A DNA stretch of 64,000 nucleotides from [Empedobacter] haloabium (GCA_008011715.2 CP136508.1:124001-188000); one strand, 5' to 3'. Positions 52,744 to 63,170 are shown, counted from the stretch's first letter. The notes: generated by a model not told the origin, from the letters alone. Translations and numbers: made by a program.

Positions 52744-53160
52744 TCAGCCGCCCAGGATCGTGACGACCACCTTGCGCCGCTGCGGCGCCGTGCGGTGCTC
52801 CCACAGGAAAATGCCCTGCCAGGTACCCAGCAGCAGGCGCCCGCCACCAACCGGCACCGTCAGGCCGGTATCGGTCAGCACGCTGCGGGCGTGCGCGGCC
52901 ATGTCGTCCGGGCCTTCGGTATCGTGGCGGTAGGCCGGGTCGCCGTCCGGCGCCAGCCTGGCCGCGATGGTTTCCAAGTCGCGCCGCACGTCCGGATCGG
53001 CGTTTTCCGTGATCGTCAGCGAGCAGCTGGTGTGCTGCACGAACACGTGCGCCAGGCCGCACTGCACACCCGATTGCGCCACCGCCTTGGCCACCGCGTC
53101 CGTGATATTGCGGGTGCCGCGGCCGGCATTGGAAAACTCGAGGATGGTCTGGTACGCCAT
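52744..53160 (-). CDS. YjbQ-family protein
   Basis: 138 residues from ATG 53160. The UPF0047 core shows VFVQHTSCSLTITENADPDV and RRDLETIAARLAP, and ends in GRLLLGTWQGIFLWEHR. E. coli YjbQ has weak thiamine-phosphate synthase activity, but the natural role is unclear. It lies 11 bases after the minus-strand ubiH start-to-stop run and looks co-transcribed with ubiH. Confidence 0.9.
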   Translation of the reverse strand: MAYQTILEFSNAGRGTRNITDAVAKAVAQSGVQCGLAHVFVQHTSCSLTITENADPDVRRDLETIAARLAPDGDPAYRHDTEGPDDMAAHARSVLTDTGLTVPVGGGRLLLGTWQGIFLWEHRTAPQRRKVVVTILGG

Positions 53161-53171
53161 GCGCACTCGCC

Positions 53172-54296
53172 CTATCTGCGGCCGTACATCATCAATTGCG
53201 CCAGCAGGCTGCGCGCCGGCGTGAACACGTCGATGGCGGCCAGCGACACGCCCAGCAGCGCCTGTACCGGCGAGTCGTTGGCGAACACCCGTGCCATCGT
53301 GTCCGTCAGGCGCACCGTCAGGTCGCGGTCCTGGCGGCGCAGGTCGGCGTATTGCGCCAGCATGTCCGGCGTGGCGCCTTGTGCCAGCAGGCGCGCCAGC
53401 ACGGCGGCGTCGCGCAGGCCCAGGTTCAGCCCCTGGCCCGCCACCGGGTGCAGGGTCTGCGCGGCGTTGCCGATGGCGGCCGTGCGCGCGCTGCCGGCCA
53501 TGCCGGCGTTCAGTCCCAGCGGGAAGGCCAGGCGGCGCGTGGCGCTGGTGAAGCGGCCGAGGCGTTCGCCGAAGGTGTCGCCCAGCTTCTTCAGGAAGGC
53601 CTCGTCGCCCATCGCCAGCAGCGTCTGCGCCGTGTCCGGCCGCACGCACCAGACCAGCGAGTAGCCGTCGTCCTGCGGCAGCAGCGCCAGCGGGCCTTCG
53701 CCGGTAAAACGCTCGTAGGCGCGCTGCGCTACCGGCGCGCTGGTCGTGACCTGGGCGATGATGGCGGTCTGGCCGTAGTCGCGCTTTGTCGCCTTGTCGT
53801 CCTGTTCGCCGAACAGGCCGCCCTCGGCCTGCACGACGATGGCGGCGCTGACGCTGCCGCCGTCGGCCAGGACCAGCCGCACGTGATCCGCCGACTCCTC
53901 GATGGCGGTGACGCGGACCGGGCGCAGCGAGCGCACGCCGAGCCGTTCGCACACGCCGCCCAGCACCGTGACGATGTCGCCATATCTCGTCACGTAGCCC
54001 AGCGCCGGCACGTGGTGCTCCGTGCGCGTGATCATGCTGCGGCCGAACTGGCCCTTGCGCGACACGTGGATTTCATGGATTTCCGTGGCTGGCACCGGCC
54101 AGGCGCCGATCTGCTCGAGAATCTGGCGGCTGCCCCACGACAGCGCCAGGGTGCGCGGGTCGGTGCTGGCCACGTCGAGCGGCTTGGCGTCGACCAGCAC
54201 GATGCTGCCTGGGGCCACGCCGCGCCGCACCAGCAGCGCGGCCAGCGCCATGCCGGCCGGGCCGGCGCCGCAGATGGCGATATCGTAGTTGTTCAT
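53172..54296 (-). CDS. ubiH: UbiH-family FAD-dependent ubiquinone-synthesis hydroxylase
   Basis: 374 residues. FAD loop CGAGPAGMALAALL near the start, and AAIGNAAQTLHPVAGQGLNL followed by GLRDA; the GN..Q form of the latter block is that seen in UbiH rather than UbiF. UbiH hydroxylates the ubiquinone ring. Its start overlaps the pepP stop (ATGA), the same pepP-ubiH order as E. coli. Confidence 0.87.
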   Translation of the reverse strand: MNNYDIAICGAGPAGMALAALLVRRGVAPGSIVLVDAKPLDVASTDPRTLALSWGSRQILEQIGAWPVPATEIHEIHVSRKGQFGRSMITRTEHHVPALGYVTRYGDIVTVLGGVCERLGVRSLRPVRVTAIEESADHVRLVLADGGSVSAAIVVQAEGGLFGEQDDKATKRDYGQTAIIAQVTTSAPVAQRAYERFTGEGPLALLPQDDGYSLVWCVRPDTAQTLLAMGDEAFLKKLGDTFGERLGRFTSATRRLAFPLGLNAGMAGSARTAAIGNAAQTLHPVAGQGLNLGLRDAAVLARLLAQGATPDMLAQYADLRRQDRDLTVRLTDTMARVFANDSPVQALLGVSLAAIDVFTPARSLLAQLMMYGRR

Positions 54297-55648
54297 GCAG
54301 CACCCTTCATCAGTGCCTCGATCTCCGCCACCGTCTTCGGTGCGGAACCGGTCAGCAGCGTGTGGCCACCGGGGGCGACGATGACGTCGTCCTCGATGCG
54401 GATGCCGATGTTCCAGAACTGTTCCGGCACCCCTTCGGCCGGGCGCACGTAGATGCCCGGCTCGATCGTCAGCACCATGCCTTCCCGCAGTGGGCGCGAC
54501 GGCTTTTCCTGGCCGGGCGCCTCGGCGCCCGTGGGCAGGCGGTAGGCACCGGCGTCGTGCACGTCCATGCCGAGCCAGTGACTGGTGCCGTGCATGTAGA
54601 ACGGCAGATAGGCCTTGTTGGCGATGACGTCGTCGACACTTCCATGCTGGTCGCGCTTCAGCAGCCCGACGTCGAGCATGCCCTGCGCCAGCACGCGAAC
54701 GGCCGCCTCGTGCACCGAGTGGAAGGTGCGGCCCGGCTGCACGGCGTCGAACGCCGCCTGTTGCGCCGCCAGCACCAGCTCGTACAGGCTGCGCTGGGGC
54801 GCGTTGAAGCGGCCGTTGACGGGGAAGGTGCGGGTGATGTCGGAAGCGTAGCCATCCAGTTCGCAGCCGGCGTCGATCAGTACCAGCTCGCCGTCGGCGA
54901 TCCGGCGGTCGTTGCTGTTGTAGTGCAGGATGCAGCTGTTGGCGCCCGATGCCACGATCGGCGTGTAGGCCGGGAACTGGGCGCCGTTGCGGCGGAATTC
55001 GTACAGCAGCTCCGCTTCCAGTTGATATTCGAAGACGCCGGGGCGCGCCGCGCGCATGGCGCGCACGTGGGCGGCGCCGGAAATCTCGCCGGCACGCAGC
55101 ATGACGGCCTGTTCGAACGCGTCCTTGACGACGCGCATCTCGTCCAGCAGCGGCGTGACATCGCGCAGCGCCGGCGGCGCCTGGATGCCGCTGCGGCCCT
55201 GGCGGCGCACGCTGTCGAGCCAGCGGCGCAATTGCGCGTCGAGCCGCTCGTCGCGTGCCAGCTTGCAGTAGAGCGCCGGCACGTCGGCCAGCAAGGCCGC
55301 CATGTGCGCATCGAGCGCATCTACGGGAAAGGCCGCATCGAAGCCGAACGCCTCGCACGCCGCCTCGGGCCCGTAGCGCAGGCCATCCCAGATCTCGCGC
55401 TCGGGATTTTTCTCGCGGCAGAACAGGATGGCTTGCGCCGCCTGCGCGCCCCGTGTCGCGACCAGGACCAGCACCGCCTCCGGCTCCGTGAAACCGGTCA
55501 GGTAATAAAAGGCGCTGTCGTGGCGGTAGGGATAGTCGCTGTCGGCATTGCGCGCCACCTCGGGGCTGGTGGCCAGCACCGCCACGCTGCCCGGCTCCAG
55601 CTGGGCCATCAGGCGGGCGCGCCGCTCGGCGTAGGGCGCAGTGTTCAT
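54293..55648 (-). CDS. pepP: Xaa-Pro aminopeptidase
   Basis: 451 residues. Creatinase-fold metal ligands are seen in LVLIDAGCELDGYASDITRT (two Asp), HGTSHWLGMDVHD (His), VLTIEPGIYV and NIGIRIEDDV (two Glu). It removes N-terminal residues before proline in the cytoplasm. N-domain starts MNTAPYAERRARLMAQLEPG. The start overlaps the murU stop, and its end overlaps ubiH. Confidence 0.94.
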   Translation of the reverse strand: MNTAPYAERRARLMAQLEPGSVAVLATSPEVARNADSDYPYRHDSAFYYLTGFTEPEAVLVLVATRGAQAAQAILFCREKNPEREIWDGLRYGPEAACEAFGFDAAFPVDALDAHMAALLADVPALYCKLARDERLDAQLRRWLDSVRRQGRSGIQAPPALRDVTPLLDEMRVVKDAFEQAVMLRAGEISGAAHVRAMRAARPGVFEYQLEAELLYEFRRNGAQFPAYTPIVASGANSCILHYNSNDRRIADGELVLIDAGCELDGYASDITRTFPVNGRFNAPQRSLYELVLAAQQAAFDAVQPGRTFHSVHEAAVRVLAQGMLDVGLLKRDQHGSVDDVIANKAYLPFYMHGTSHWLGMDVHDAGAYRLPTGAEAPGQEKPSRPLREGMVLTIEPGIYVRPAEGVPEQFWNIGIRIEDDVIVAPGGHTLLTGSAPKTVAEIEALMKGAA

Positions 55649-56349
55649 GGCCGCTTGCCGTTGAGCTCTTCGAGCTGCTGGGGCGTGCCGACGTTGTCCC
55701 AGTCGCCTTCGTAGAGTTCACCGCCCACCAGCCCGCGGTCGGCGTACTCGCGCAGCAGCTTGCCCAGGCCCGCGTGCTGGCCCGGCGCGATACCGTCGAA
55801 CATCGACATGCGGTAGACGCCCAGGTTGGCGAAAGTGTACGTCGGCGCGCCCGTGTTCGAGACCGTGTACAGGTTCAGCGCGAAGTCGCCCTTCGGGTGG
55901 AACGACGGGTTCTTCACCAGCCAGATCCAGGCGATGTCGCGCTTCTCGATCGGGTAGGCATTGCCCCACATGTCCTTGTCGTGCAGGACGTCCTTGGCCT
56001 CGGCGAAGTCGAAGTGGGGGCAGTAGATGTCGCCCGAGACGGCGAAGAAGGGCTCCTCGCCCAGCAGGTGACGGGCGTTGGCGATGCCGCCGGCGGTCTC
56101 CAGCGCTTCCTTTTCGGCCGAGTAGCGGATCGTGGCGCCGTAGCGGCTGCCGTCGCCCAGGTACTCCTCGATCATGTGACCCAGGTGGGCGTGGTTGATG
56201 ACGATTTCCGGCATGCCGGCGCGCACCAGGTTCAGCACGTGCCATTCGATCAGCGGGCGGCCGCGCACCTTCAGCAGGGGCTTGGGGCAGGTGTCGGTCA
56301 GGGGACGCATCCGTTCGCCGCGCCCGGCGGCGAAGATCATGGCTTTCAT
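55645..56349 (-). CDS. murU: N-acetylmuramate alpha-1-phosphate uridylyltransferase
   Basis: 234 residues. MIFAAGRGERMRPLTDTCPK is the nucleotidyltransferase signature (GxGxRxxPxTxxxPKPLL); GDIYCPHFDF supplies the metal-binding Asp. MurU makes UDP-MurNAc from MurNAc-1-phosphate for cell-wall recycling that bypasses fosfomycin targets. amgK precedes it by 10 bases, as in Pseudomonas putida. Confidence 0.92.
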   Translation of the reverse strand: MKAMIFAAGRGERMRPLTDTCPKPLLKVRGRPLIEWHVLNLVRAGMPEIVINHAHLGHMIEEYLGDGSRYGATIRYSAEKEALETAGGIANARHLLGEEPFFAVSGDIYCPHFDFAEAKDVLHDKDMWGNAYPIEKRDIAWIWLVKNPSFHPKGDFALNLYTVSNTGAPTYTFANLGVYRMSMFDGIAPGQHAGLGKLLREYADRGLVGGELYEGDWDNVGTPQQLEELNGKRP

Positions 56350-56359
56350 CGATGCGTCC

Positions 56360-57457
56360 TCAGAAGGTGTAGCGCACGTCCGGCGCGCGGTTCTCCAGCG
56401 CGTCGAGCAGCTTGAGCAGGGGTTTCAGCTCGCGGTAGCGGCCGGCCGTGCGGCGCACGTATTCCATCACCGTCGGCAGGTCGCCCAGGTACAGCGGCTT
56501 GCCGTCGCGGTAGTTCAGGCGGCAGAACAGGCCGAGGATCTTCAGGTGGCGCTGCAGCGCCATGAATTCGAAGTCCTTGTAGAACTTGTCGAAGTCCTTG
56601 GAGACGGGCAGGCCGGCGGCGCGCGCGTGCTGCCAGTAGCGGATCACCCAGTCCAGCACCAGTTCCTCGTCCCACGACACGTAGGCGTCGCGCAGCAGCG
56701 AGGCGGCGTCGTAGGTGATCGGGCCGTAGACGGCGTCCTGGAAGTCCAGGATGCCGGGGTTGTTCTCGTCCATCCACATCAGGTTGCGCGAGTGGTAGTC
56801 GCGGTGCATAGTCACCTGCGGCTGCGCCAGGCAGTTGGCGATGATCGTGTCGAACACCTTCTGCAGCTCGGCGCTCTGCGTCTCCGTCAGCGTGGCGTTC
56901 AGGTGCTTGCCGATGTACCACTCGGGGAAGATGTTCATCTCGCGCAGCATGAAGGCCCGGTCGAATTCGGGCAGCACGCCGGGCTGGCTGGCCTGCTGGA
57001 TCTTGACCAGCGCGGACAGCGCTTCGGCGTACAGGGTGGCGGCATTGTCGTGGTCCAGCACCTGCAAGTAGGTGGACGTGCCCAGGTCGGACAGCAGCAG
57101 GAAGCCCTGTTCCAGGTCCTGCGCCACGATGGCTGGCACCGAGACACCGGCATCGGCCAGCAGCGCGGCGACCTTGACGAAGGCGGCGCTGTTTTCGCGC
57201 TCCGGCGGCGCGTCCATCGCCACCAGCGTGGCGCCATGCGCGTCCCGTGCGGCCGGCAGCACGTCGAAGCGGAAGTAGCGGCGGAAGCTGGCATCGGCGG
57301 ACGCGGGACGGCAGGACTCGACCTGCACGAGGTCCAGGCCTTGCAGCCATGCCCGCAGCCGGACGAGGCGATCGTCAGGTTGAGTCGCGGCGGCGCCGGC
57401 AGTTCCAGGCTCGCCAGCGGGAGCGAATTTTGGTGATACTTTATACAATAAAGACAT
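56360..57457 (-). CDS. amgK: anomeric MurNAc/GlcNAc kinase
   Basis: 365 residues starting MSLLYKVSPKF at 57457 (AGG 7 bases upstream); a longer frame to 57499 exists without a clear RBS. It is an APH-like kinase: HRDYHSRNLMW (catalytic loop) and GILDFQDAVYGP (metal-binding DFQD). AmgK phosphorylates MurNAc and GlcNAc at C1, then MurU activates the product. The operon amgK-murU-pepP-ubiH-yjbQ runs away from lptD, with 102 bases between starts. Confidence 0.91.
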   Translation of the reverse strand: MSLLYKVSPKFAPAGEPGTAGAAATQPDDRLVRLRAWLQGLDLVQVESCRPASADASFRRYFRFDVLPAARDAHGATLVAMDAPPERENSAAFVKVAALLADAGVSVPAIVAQDLEQGFLLLSDLGTSTYLQVLDHDNAATLYAEALSALVKIQQASQPGVLPEFDRAFMLREMNIFPEWYIGKHLNATLTETQSAELQKVFDTIIANCLAQPQVTMHRDYHSRNLMWMDENNPGILDFQDAVYGPITYDAASLLRDAYVSWDEELVLDWVIRYWQHARAAGLPVSKDFDKFYKDFEFMALQRHLKILGLFCRLNYRDGKPLYLGDLPTVMEYVRRTAGRYRELKPLLKLLDALENRAPDVRYTF

Positions 57458-57559
57458 GAAAACAGCCTGTCGAATCCGGGCGATGGTGAAGATTCCCATA
57501 TAATAAGGGATTCAAATCAAAAAATCGCCTGTCATGGTGCTACGCGTAACGTTCCTTTC

Positions 57560-59803
57560 ATGAGCTGGTTTTTGGCCCCCCCATCCAAGCAACGCTGGGC
57601 GTTTGCCCTGACTGCCCTGGTCGCCGCATCGGCGGTTCCCACCCATGCACAGCCCGTAGCGGCCGCGGCAAAGGGCACGCCGCGCGTGGAAGATCCGGAC
57701 GCGCCCGTGACGGTGCGGGCCGAGGAAATCACCGGGCGGCCGGAACGCGAACTCGTGCTCGAACGCGACGTGGAGATCGTGCGCGAGAAGATGCGCGTCA
57801 CCGCCGATTCGGCCTGCTACCGCCAGGTGGAGGCGGAGCTGGAAGCGAAGAACAATATCCGCGTCTGGCGCTTCGGCGACTACTACACGGCCGATGAATT
57901 CCGCATCAACACCGATACCGGCGTCGGCACCATGCTGCACCCGACCTACAAGCTGGAGATGAACAACGGCCAGGGCAAGGCGCGCCGCATCGACTTCCTG
58001 AATCCGGACGAAGCGGTCGTCGTGGACGGCACCTACAGCACCTGCGAGGGGCCGAATCCGGATTGGTATCTGAAGGCCAGCACGCTCAAACTGGACATGG
58101 GCCGCGAGACCGGTGTCGCGCGCAATACGGTGGTCTACTTCAAGGACGTACCCTTGATCGGCACACCCGCGCTGTCGTTCTCGCTGTCGGGCGAGCGGCG
58201 CTCGGGCTGGCTGCCGGCGCTGCCGAGCTACAGCTCGCGCGGTTCCGCCGAGCTGACCTTGCCGTACTATTTCAACATCGCGCCCAACCGCGACCTGACG
58301 CTGTACCCGCACTATATCTCGCGCCGCGGGCTGCAGATCGGCGCCGTCGGCCGCTACATCGGCGAGACGGACGCGGGCTCGTACGAAGGCCGCACGCTGG
58401 TCGAATATCTGCCGCACGACAAGGAAGCGGGCATCGACCGCTGGCAGGTGGTGTCCAGCCATTCGCAGGCGCTGGCCAAGGACTGGTCGTTCGGCTGGAA
58501 TGTGCGCGCGGCCTCGGATGACAACTATCCGAACGATTTCTCCAAAACGGTGGCCGGCAGCGCGGAACGCCAGCTGCTGCGCGAACTGCGCACCGACTAC
58601 CGTGGCGAATACTGGAGCCTGACGGCGCGCGTGCAGAAGTACCAGGTGCTGCAGGACCCGGACCTGACCACGCCGACGCCGCACCCGTATGACCGCCTGC
58701 CGGCGATTAACTTCCATGCGGCGCGCTACGACATCGGTGGCTTCGACTGGCAGGTCGACAGCGAGATCACGCGCTTCCAGCATCCCACCCTGATCAACGG
58801 CAACCGCATGGTCGTGGTGCCGCAGGTGAGCTATCCGATCATCAGCCCGAGCTACTTCATCACGCCGAAGCTGATGTTGAATGCCAGCGCCTACCAGCTG
58901 GACGACTGGAAGAACACGGGCACCGGCCGGCTGGAGCAAAGCCGCTCGGAGACGCGCACGATCCCCACGTTCTCGCTGGACTCGGGCCTGGAATTCGAGC
59001 GGCAGACGAAGCTGTTCGGCCGCGCCGTCACGCAGACGCTGGAACCGCGTCTGTTCTACGTCTACACGCCGTACCGCGACCAGACCAGCATCCCGAACTT
59101 CGACACGGCGGACGCCACCTTCAACTTCTCGCAGATCTTCAGCGAGAACCGCTTCGTCGGCTCGGACCGCATCAGCGATGCGAACCAGGTGACGGCGGCC
59201 GTGGTGTCGCGCTTCCTGGAGGAGTCGGGCGCCGAGCGACTGCGCCTGTCGTTCGGCCAGCGCTTCTATTTCCACGAGCCGCGCGTGACCCTGGACGGTT
59301 CGACCACGGCCGCGGGCAGCCGCTCGGACCTGCTGCTGGCCGCGGCCGGCCGCATCTCCGACACCTGGGGCGTGGACAGCGCCGTGCAGTACAACCCGGA
59401 CGACAAGAAGGTGGTCAGCTCCAGCCTGAACATGCAGTTCCAGCCGGGCGCCAAGAAGGTCGTCAACGCCGGCTACCGCTACCTGCGCGACAGCTTCAAG
59501 AACGTCGACTTCTCGACCCAGTGGCCGATCTCGCAGAAATGGTATGGCGTGGGTCGCCTGAGCTACTCGATGAAGGACCACCGCATCCTGGAAAGCCTGA
59601 TCGGCGTCGAGTACAACTGCGACTGCTGGGTGTTCCGCGCGGGCGCGCAGCGCTTCGTGACGACAGCGAACAAGACCTCCACGCAGTTCTTCTTCCAGCT
59701 CGAACTGACCGGCCTGTCCAAGCTGGGCATCGGCAGCCCGCTGGAAGTCATGAAGAACAGCATTCCGGGTTATCAGCGCATCAACGACGTGACGCGCCGT
59801 TGA
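57560..59803 (+). CDS. lptD: LPS-assembly protein LptD
   Basis: 747 residues with signal peptide ending near HAQP. An LptA-like periplasmic domain (VTVRAEEITGRPERELVLER) precedes the large beta-barrel. Four cysteines for the disulfides are at 86, 162, 687 and 689 (YNCDCWVF), the family pattern. LptD with LptE inserts LPS in the outer membrane. It is the first gene of lptD-surA-pdxA-rsmA, as in many proteobacteria. Confidence 0.96.
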   Translation: MSWFLAPPSKQRWAFALTALVAASAVPTHAQPVAAAAKGTPRVEDPDAPVTVRAEEITGRPERELVLERDVEIVREKMRVTADSACYRQVEAELEAKNNIRVWRFGDYYTADEFRINTDTGVGTMLHPTYKLEMNNGQGKARRIDFLNPDEAVVVDGTYSTCEGPNPDWYLKASTLKLDMGRETGVARNTVVYFKDVPLIGTPALSFSLSGERRSGWLPALPSYSSRGSAELTLPYYFNIAPNRDLTLYPHYISRRGLQIGAVGRYIGETDAGSYEGRTLVEYLPHDKEAGIDRWQVVSSHSQALAKDWSFGWNVRAASDDNYPNDFSKTVAGSAERQLLRELRTDYRGEYWSLTARVQKYQVLQDPDLTTPTPHPYDRLPAINFHAARYDIGGFDWQVDSEITRFQHPTLINGNRMVVVPQVSYPIISPSYFITPKLMLNASAYQLDDWKNTGTGRLEQSRSETRTIPTFSLDSGLEFERQTKLFGRAVTQTLEPRLFYVYTPYRDQTSIPNFDTADATFNFSQIFSENRFVGSDRISDANQVTAAVVSRFLEESGAERLRLSFGQRFYFHEPRVTLDGSTTAAGSRSDLLLAAAGRISDTWGVDSAVQYNPDDKKVVSSSLNMQFQPGAKKVVNAGYRYLRDSFKNVDFSTQWPISQKWYGVGRLSYSMKDHRILESLIGVEYNCDCWVFRAGAQRFVTTANKTSTQFFFQLELTGLSKLGIGSPLEVMKNSIPGYQRINDVTRR

Positions 59804-59890
59804 ACGGGGACGGCGCTTACGTTTGCTTACCTTCGCCGATTGCCGATTCCCGCGCCATACCTGTTATTCTTCTCGTTTTAATCGACTTCA

Positions 59891-61306
59891 ATGAGCGTTT
59901 CCGATATGCGTAAGTCCAGTAAGCACCCGATCACCCTCGCGGCAGTCCTGCTGTGCGCAATGGCCGCCGGCACCAGCGCCGTGGCGCAGAACGCCAAGCC
60001 GGCCGCGGCAGCAGCGGCTGCGGTCCAGAAGGGCTTCACGCCGCCGGGACAATCGAAGAACACGGAGATCGACTCGATCGCCGTGATCGTCAACGACGAG
60101 GTGATCACCCGGCGCGAGCTGGCCCAGGAAGTGAACACGATCGTGCAGCGCATGAAGGCGCAGAACGCGCAGCTGCCGTCGGCGGCCGACCTGCAGCGCC
60201 AGATCGTCGAGCACATGATCGTGCAGCGCGCGCAGCTGCAGATGGCGCGCGAGATGGGCGTGCGGGTGGACGATGCGATGCTGGACCGCGCCATGGTGCG
60301 CGTGGCCGCCGAGCAGAAGATGACGGTGCAGCAGCTGCGCGACCAGATCGAGAAGCAGGGCGGCTCGTATGCCGCCTTCCGCGAGGACATCCGCAACGAG
60401 ATCATCATGACGCGCCTGCGCGAGCACGAGGTGGACCAGAAGATCCAGGTGTCGGAAGCGGAAGTGGACAGCTTCCTGGCCGCGCAGGAAGCGGCAGCGG
60501 CCGAGCAGTTCGAGGTGAACATCTCGCAGATCCTGGTGCGCATCCCGGAAAACGCCTCGCCGGACGTGATCGCCCAGCGCCAGAAGCGCGCCGAGGAAGT
60601 CATGCGCCAGCTGCGCACCGGCGCCGACTTCGCCAAGATGGCGGCGACGTATTCGGACGCCAGCGACGCCCTGCAGGGCGGCGTGGTCGGCTGGCGCCAG
60701 ACCGACCGCATTCCGCCGGTGTTCGCCGAGGCATTGGTGAAACTGAACCCGGGCCAGGTCACGCCGATCATCAAGAGCGTGGGCGGCTTCCATATCCTGA
60801 AGCTTTCGGACAAGCGCAGCGTGGCGCAGGCGCAGGCCGAAGCGGCCGTGCAGCAGACCCACGCCCGCCACATCCTGCTGAAGGTCACGCCAACCTTGAG
60901 CGCGGCGGACGCCAAGCGCCGCCTGGCCGAGATCAAGCAGCGCCTGGACAGCAAGAGCGCCACCTTCGAGGAACTGGCGCGCCTGTACTCGAACGACGAA
61001 TCGGCCAAGAAGGGCGGCGACCTGGGCTGGCTGGTGCCGGGCGACGCGCTGCCGGAATTCGAGCAGGCGATGAACGCGCTGAAGCCGGGCGAAGTCAGCG
61101 GCCCGGTCGAGACCAGCTTCGGCTACCACCTGATCCAGGTGGTCGAGCGCAAGTCGGAAGACGAGTCGAAGGAGAAGAAGCGCAACGAGGCGCGCATGGC
61201 GCTGCGCGAGCGCAAGATGGTCGAGGCGGCCGAGGACTTCCAGCGCGAGGTGCGCGACCGCGCCTACGTCGAGTTCCGCGCCGAAGACCTGAAGGAAGCG
61301 AAGTAA
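59891..61306 (+). CDS. surA: periplasmic chaperone and peptidyl-prolyl isomerase SurA
   Basis: 471 residues. Signal peptide ends about AVAQ; ATG 59906 is an alternative start. The SurA N-domain ([19 protein letters not shown]) is followed by two parvulin domains, about residues 205-310 ([26 protein letters not shown]) and 325-425 ([28 protein letters not shown]). SurA escorts outer-membrane proteins, including LptD, to the BAM complex. Confidence 0.95.
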   Translation: MSVSDMRKSSKHPITLAAVLLCAMAAGTSAVAQNAKPAAAAAAAVQKGFTPPGQSKNTEIDSIAVIVNDEVITRRELAQEVNTIVQRMKAQNAQLPSAADLQRQIVEHMIVQRAQLQMAREMGVRVDDAMLDRAMVRVAAEQKMTVQQLRDQIEKQGGSYAAFREDIRNEIIMTRLREHEVDQKIQVSEAEVDSFLAAQEAAAAEQFEVNISQILVRIPENASPDVIAQRQKRAEEVMRQLRTGADFAKMAATYSDASDALQGGVVGWRQTDRIPPVFAEALVKLNPGQVTPIIKSVGGFHILKLSDKRSVAQAQAEAAVQQTHARHILLKVTPTLSAADAKRRLAEIKQRLDSKSATFEELARLYSNDESAKKGGDLGWLVPGDALPEFEQAMNALKPGEVSGPVETSFGYHLIQVVERKSEDESKEKKRNEARMALRERKMVEAAEDFQREVRDRAYVEFRAEDLKEAK

Positions 61307-61310
61307 GCAC

Positions 61311-62351
61311 ATGCCAGCGCCGCGGCCGACGATCTGCATCACCACGGGCGAACCGGCCGGGATCGGGCCGGAGATCGCGCTGCGTGCCGCCTGGGCCCTG
61401 CGCGAGCAGGTCAACTGCGTGCTGCTGGGCGATGCGGCGTTCCTGGCGATGACGGCGCAGGCGCTCGATCCGGCCATCCGGGTCAGCGCGCTGTCGCTGC
61501 AGGCCGTGCGCAACGGCGGCGTGCCGCATTTCGGCGCCGATCGCCTGTGCGCGATCGACGTGCCGCTGGCCGCGCACGTGGTGCCTGGCACGCTGGACAA
61601 GGAAAACGGCCGCGCCGTGCTGGCCGTGCTGGACGCGGCCATCGAAGGCGTGCAGGCCGGCTGGTTCGCGGCGATCGTCACGGCACCGCTGCAAAAGAGC
61701 ACCATCAACGATGCCGGCGTGCCGTTCTCCGGCCATACCGAATATTTCGCCGAGCGCACCGGAACGCCGCAGGTGGTCATGATGCTGGCCGGGGCGCCTG
61801 CCGGCGTCGAGGGCGTGCCGCAACTGCGCGTGGCGCTGGCCACCACGCACCTGCCGCTGAAGGACGTGGCGGGCGCGCTGACCCGTGAGGGCCTGGGCCG
61901 CACGCTCGACATCATCCACCACGACCTGCGCACCAAGTTCGGCCTGGCCGCGCCGCGCATCCTCGTCACCGGCCTGAACCCGCACGCCGGCGAAAACGGC
62001 TACCTGGGGCGCGAGGAGATCGACACGATCACGCCGGCCCTCGAAGCGGCACGTGCGCGCGGCATCGATGCGCGCGGGCCGTATCCGGCCGACACGCTGT
62101 TCCAGCCGAAGTACCTGCAGGACGCCGACTGCGTGCTGGCCATGTACCACGACCAGGGCCTGCCGGTGCTGAAGTTCGCCACCTTCGGCCGTGGCGTCAA
62201 CATCACGCTGGGCCTGCCGCTGATCCGTACCTCGGTCGATCACGGCACCGCGCTCGACCTGGCGGCCAAGGGCCTGGGCCATGCCGACTGCGGCAGTATG
62301 GAGCAGGCGATCGCGGCGGCGCTGGCGATGGTGCGCGCCAGCCGCGCCTGA
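61311..62351 (+). CDS. pdxA: 4-hydroxythreonine-4-phosphate dehydrogenase
   Basis: 346 residues. [53 protein letters not shown] and [11 protein letters not shown] are the conserved PdxA blocks (metal-binding His residues in GHTE, NPHAGE and YHDQG). It acts in pyridoxal phosphate synthesis. It begins 4 bases after surA. Confidence 0.96.
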   Translation: MPAPRPTICITTGEPAGIGPEIALRAAWALREQVNCVLLGDAAFLAMTAQALDPAIRVSALSLQAVRNGGVPHFGADRLCAIDVPLAAHVVPGTLDKENGRAVLAVLDAAIEGVQAGWFAAIVTAPLQKSTINDAGVPFSGHTEYFAERTGTPQVVMMLAGAPAGVEGVPQLRVALATTHLPLKDVAGALTREGLGRTLDIIHHDLRTKFGLAAPRILVTGLNPHAGENGYLGREEIDTITPALEAARARGIDARGPYPADTLFQPKYLQDADCVLAMYHDQGLPVLKFATFGRGVNITLGLPLIRTSVDHGTALDLAAKGLGHADCGSMEQAIAAALAMVRASRA

Positions 62352-62361
62352 CATAACCTCG

Positions 62362-62383
62362 GGCGGCCGATCGGCCGCCTTTT
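62362..62383 (+). terminator. palindrome with T-run between pdxA and rsmA
   Basis: GGCGGCCGATCGGCCGCC followed by TTTT, 10 bases after pdxA. It may end part of the transcript before rsmA, reducing the latter's dose. Confidence 0.7.
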
Positions 62384-62396
62384 ACCTAGAAGACAC

Positions 62397-63170
62397 ATGA
62401 AACACATTGCCCGCAAGCGCTTCGGCCAGAACTTCCTGCAGGACGACCGCGTCCTGGGCGACATCATCGACGCGATCGCGCCGGCGCCGGACGACACGAT
62501 GGTCGAAATCGGCCCCGGCCTGGCGGCCATGACGGATTTGCTGCTGAAATCGCTGAACCACATGCACGTGGTGGAGCTGGACCGCGACCTGGTGGCGCGT
62601 CTCGAAAAGCGTTTTCCACGCGAGAAGCTGACGATCCACTCGGGCGACGCGCTGAAATTCGATTTCGGCACGATTCCCGTGCCGCAGGGCCGCAAGTTGC
62701 GCGTCGTCGGCAACCTGCCGTACAACATCTCCAGCCCGCTGCTGTTCCACCTGGCCGACTACGCGCCGATGGTGGAAGACCAGCATTTCATGCTGCAGAA
62801 GGAAGTGGTGGAGCGCATGGTGGCCGAGCCCGGCACGAAGGCCTATGGCCGCCTGTCCGTGATGCTGCAGTGGCGCTACCGCATGGCGCTGATGTTCATC
62901 GTGCCGCCGGAGGCGTTCGATCCGCCACCCAAGGTCGATTCGGCCATCGTGCGCATGATTCCGATCGCCGATCCGCTGCCTTGCGACCAGGCGACCCTGG
63001 AAGCGGTCGTGCAGAAGGCGTTCTCGCAGCGCCGCAAGGTGATACGCAACTGCCTGGCGGGGATGTTTACGGAGCAGCAGATCATCGACGCCGGCATCGA
63101 CCCGGGCGCGCGGCCGGAGGCGGTGGCGATGGAGGCTTATGTGGCGTTGGCCAACAGCCTGAAGCCGTAA
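62397..63170 (+). CDS. rsmA: 16S rRNA dimethyladenosine transferase
   Basis: 257 residues. ARKRFGQNFLQDDRVLGDI, SAM motif EIGPGLAAMTDLLL, the acidic VELDRDLV and the catalytic NLPYNISSPLLFHL mark RsmA (KsgA). It dimethylates two adenines at the 3' end of 16S rRNA. The usual place after pdxA is kept, separated by the hairpin. Confidence 0.96.
   Translation: MKHIARKRFGQNFLQDDRVLGDIIDAIAPAPDDTMVEIGPGLAAMTDLLLKSLNHMHVVELDRDLVARLEKRFPREKLTIHSGDALKFDFGTIPVPQGRKLRVVGNLPYNISSPLLFHLADYAPMVEDQHFMLQKEVVERMVAEPGTKAYGRLSVMLQWRYRMALMFIVPPEAFDPPPKVDSAIVRMIPIADPLPCDQATLEAVVQKAFSQRRKVIRNCLAGMFTEQQIIDAGIDPGARPEAVAMEAYVALANSLKP

Noticed and set aside
59794..59816. GCGCCGT/ACGGCGC hairpin at the end of lptD as terminator
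   Set aside because: It overlaps the stop codon and has no T-run; surA is expected to be co-transcribed with lptD.
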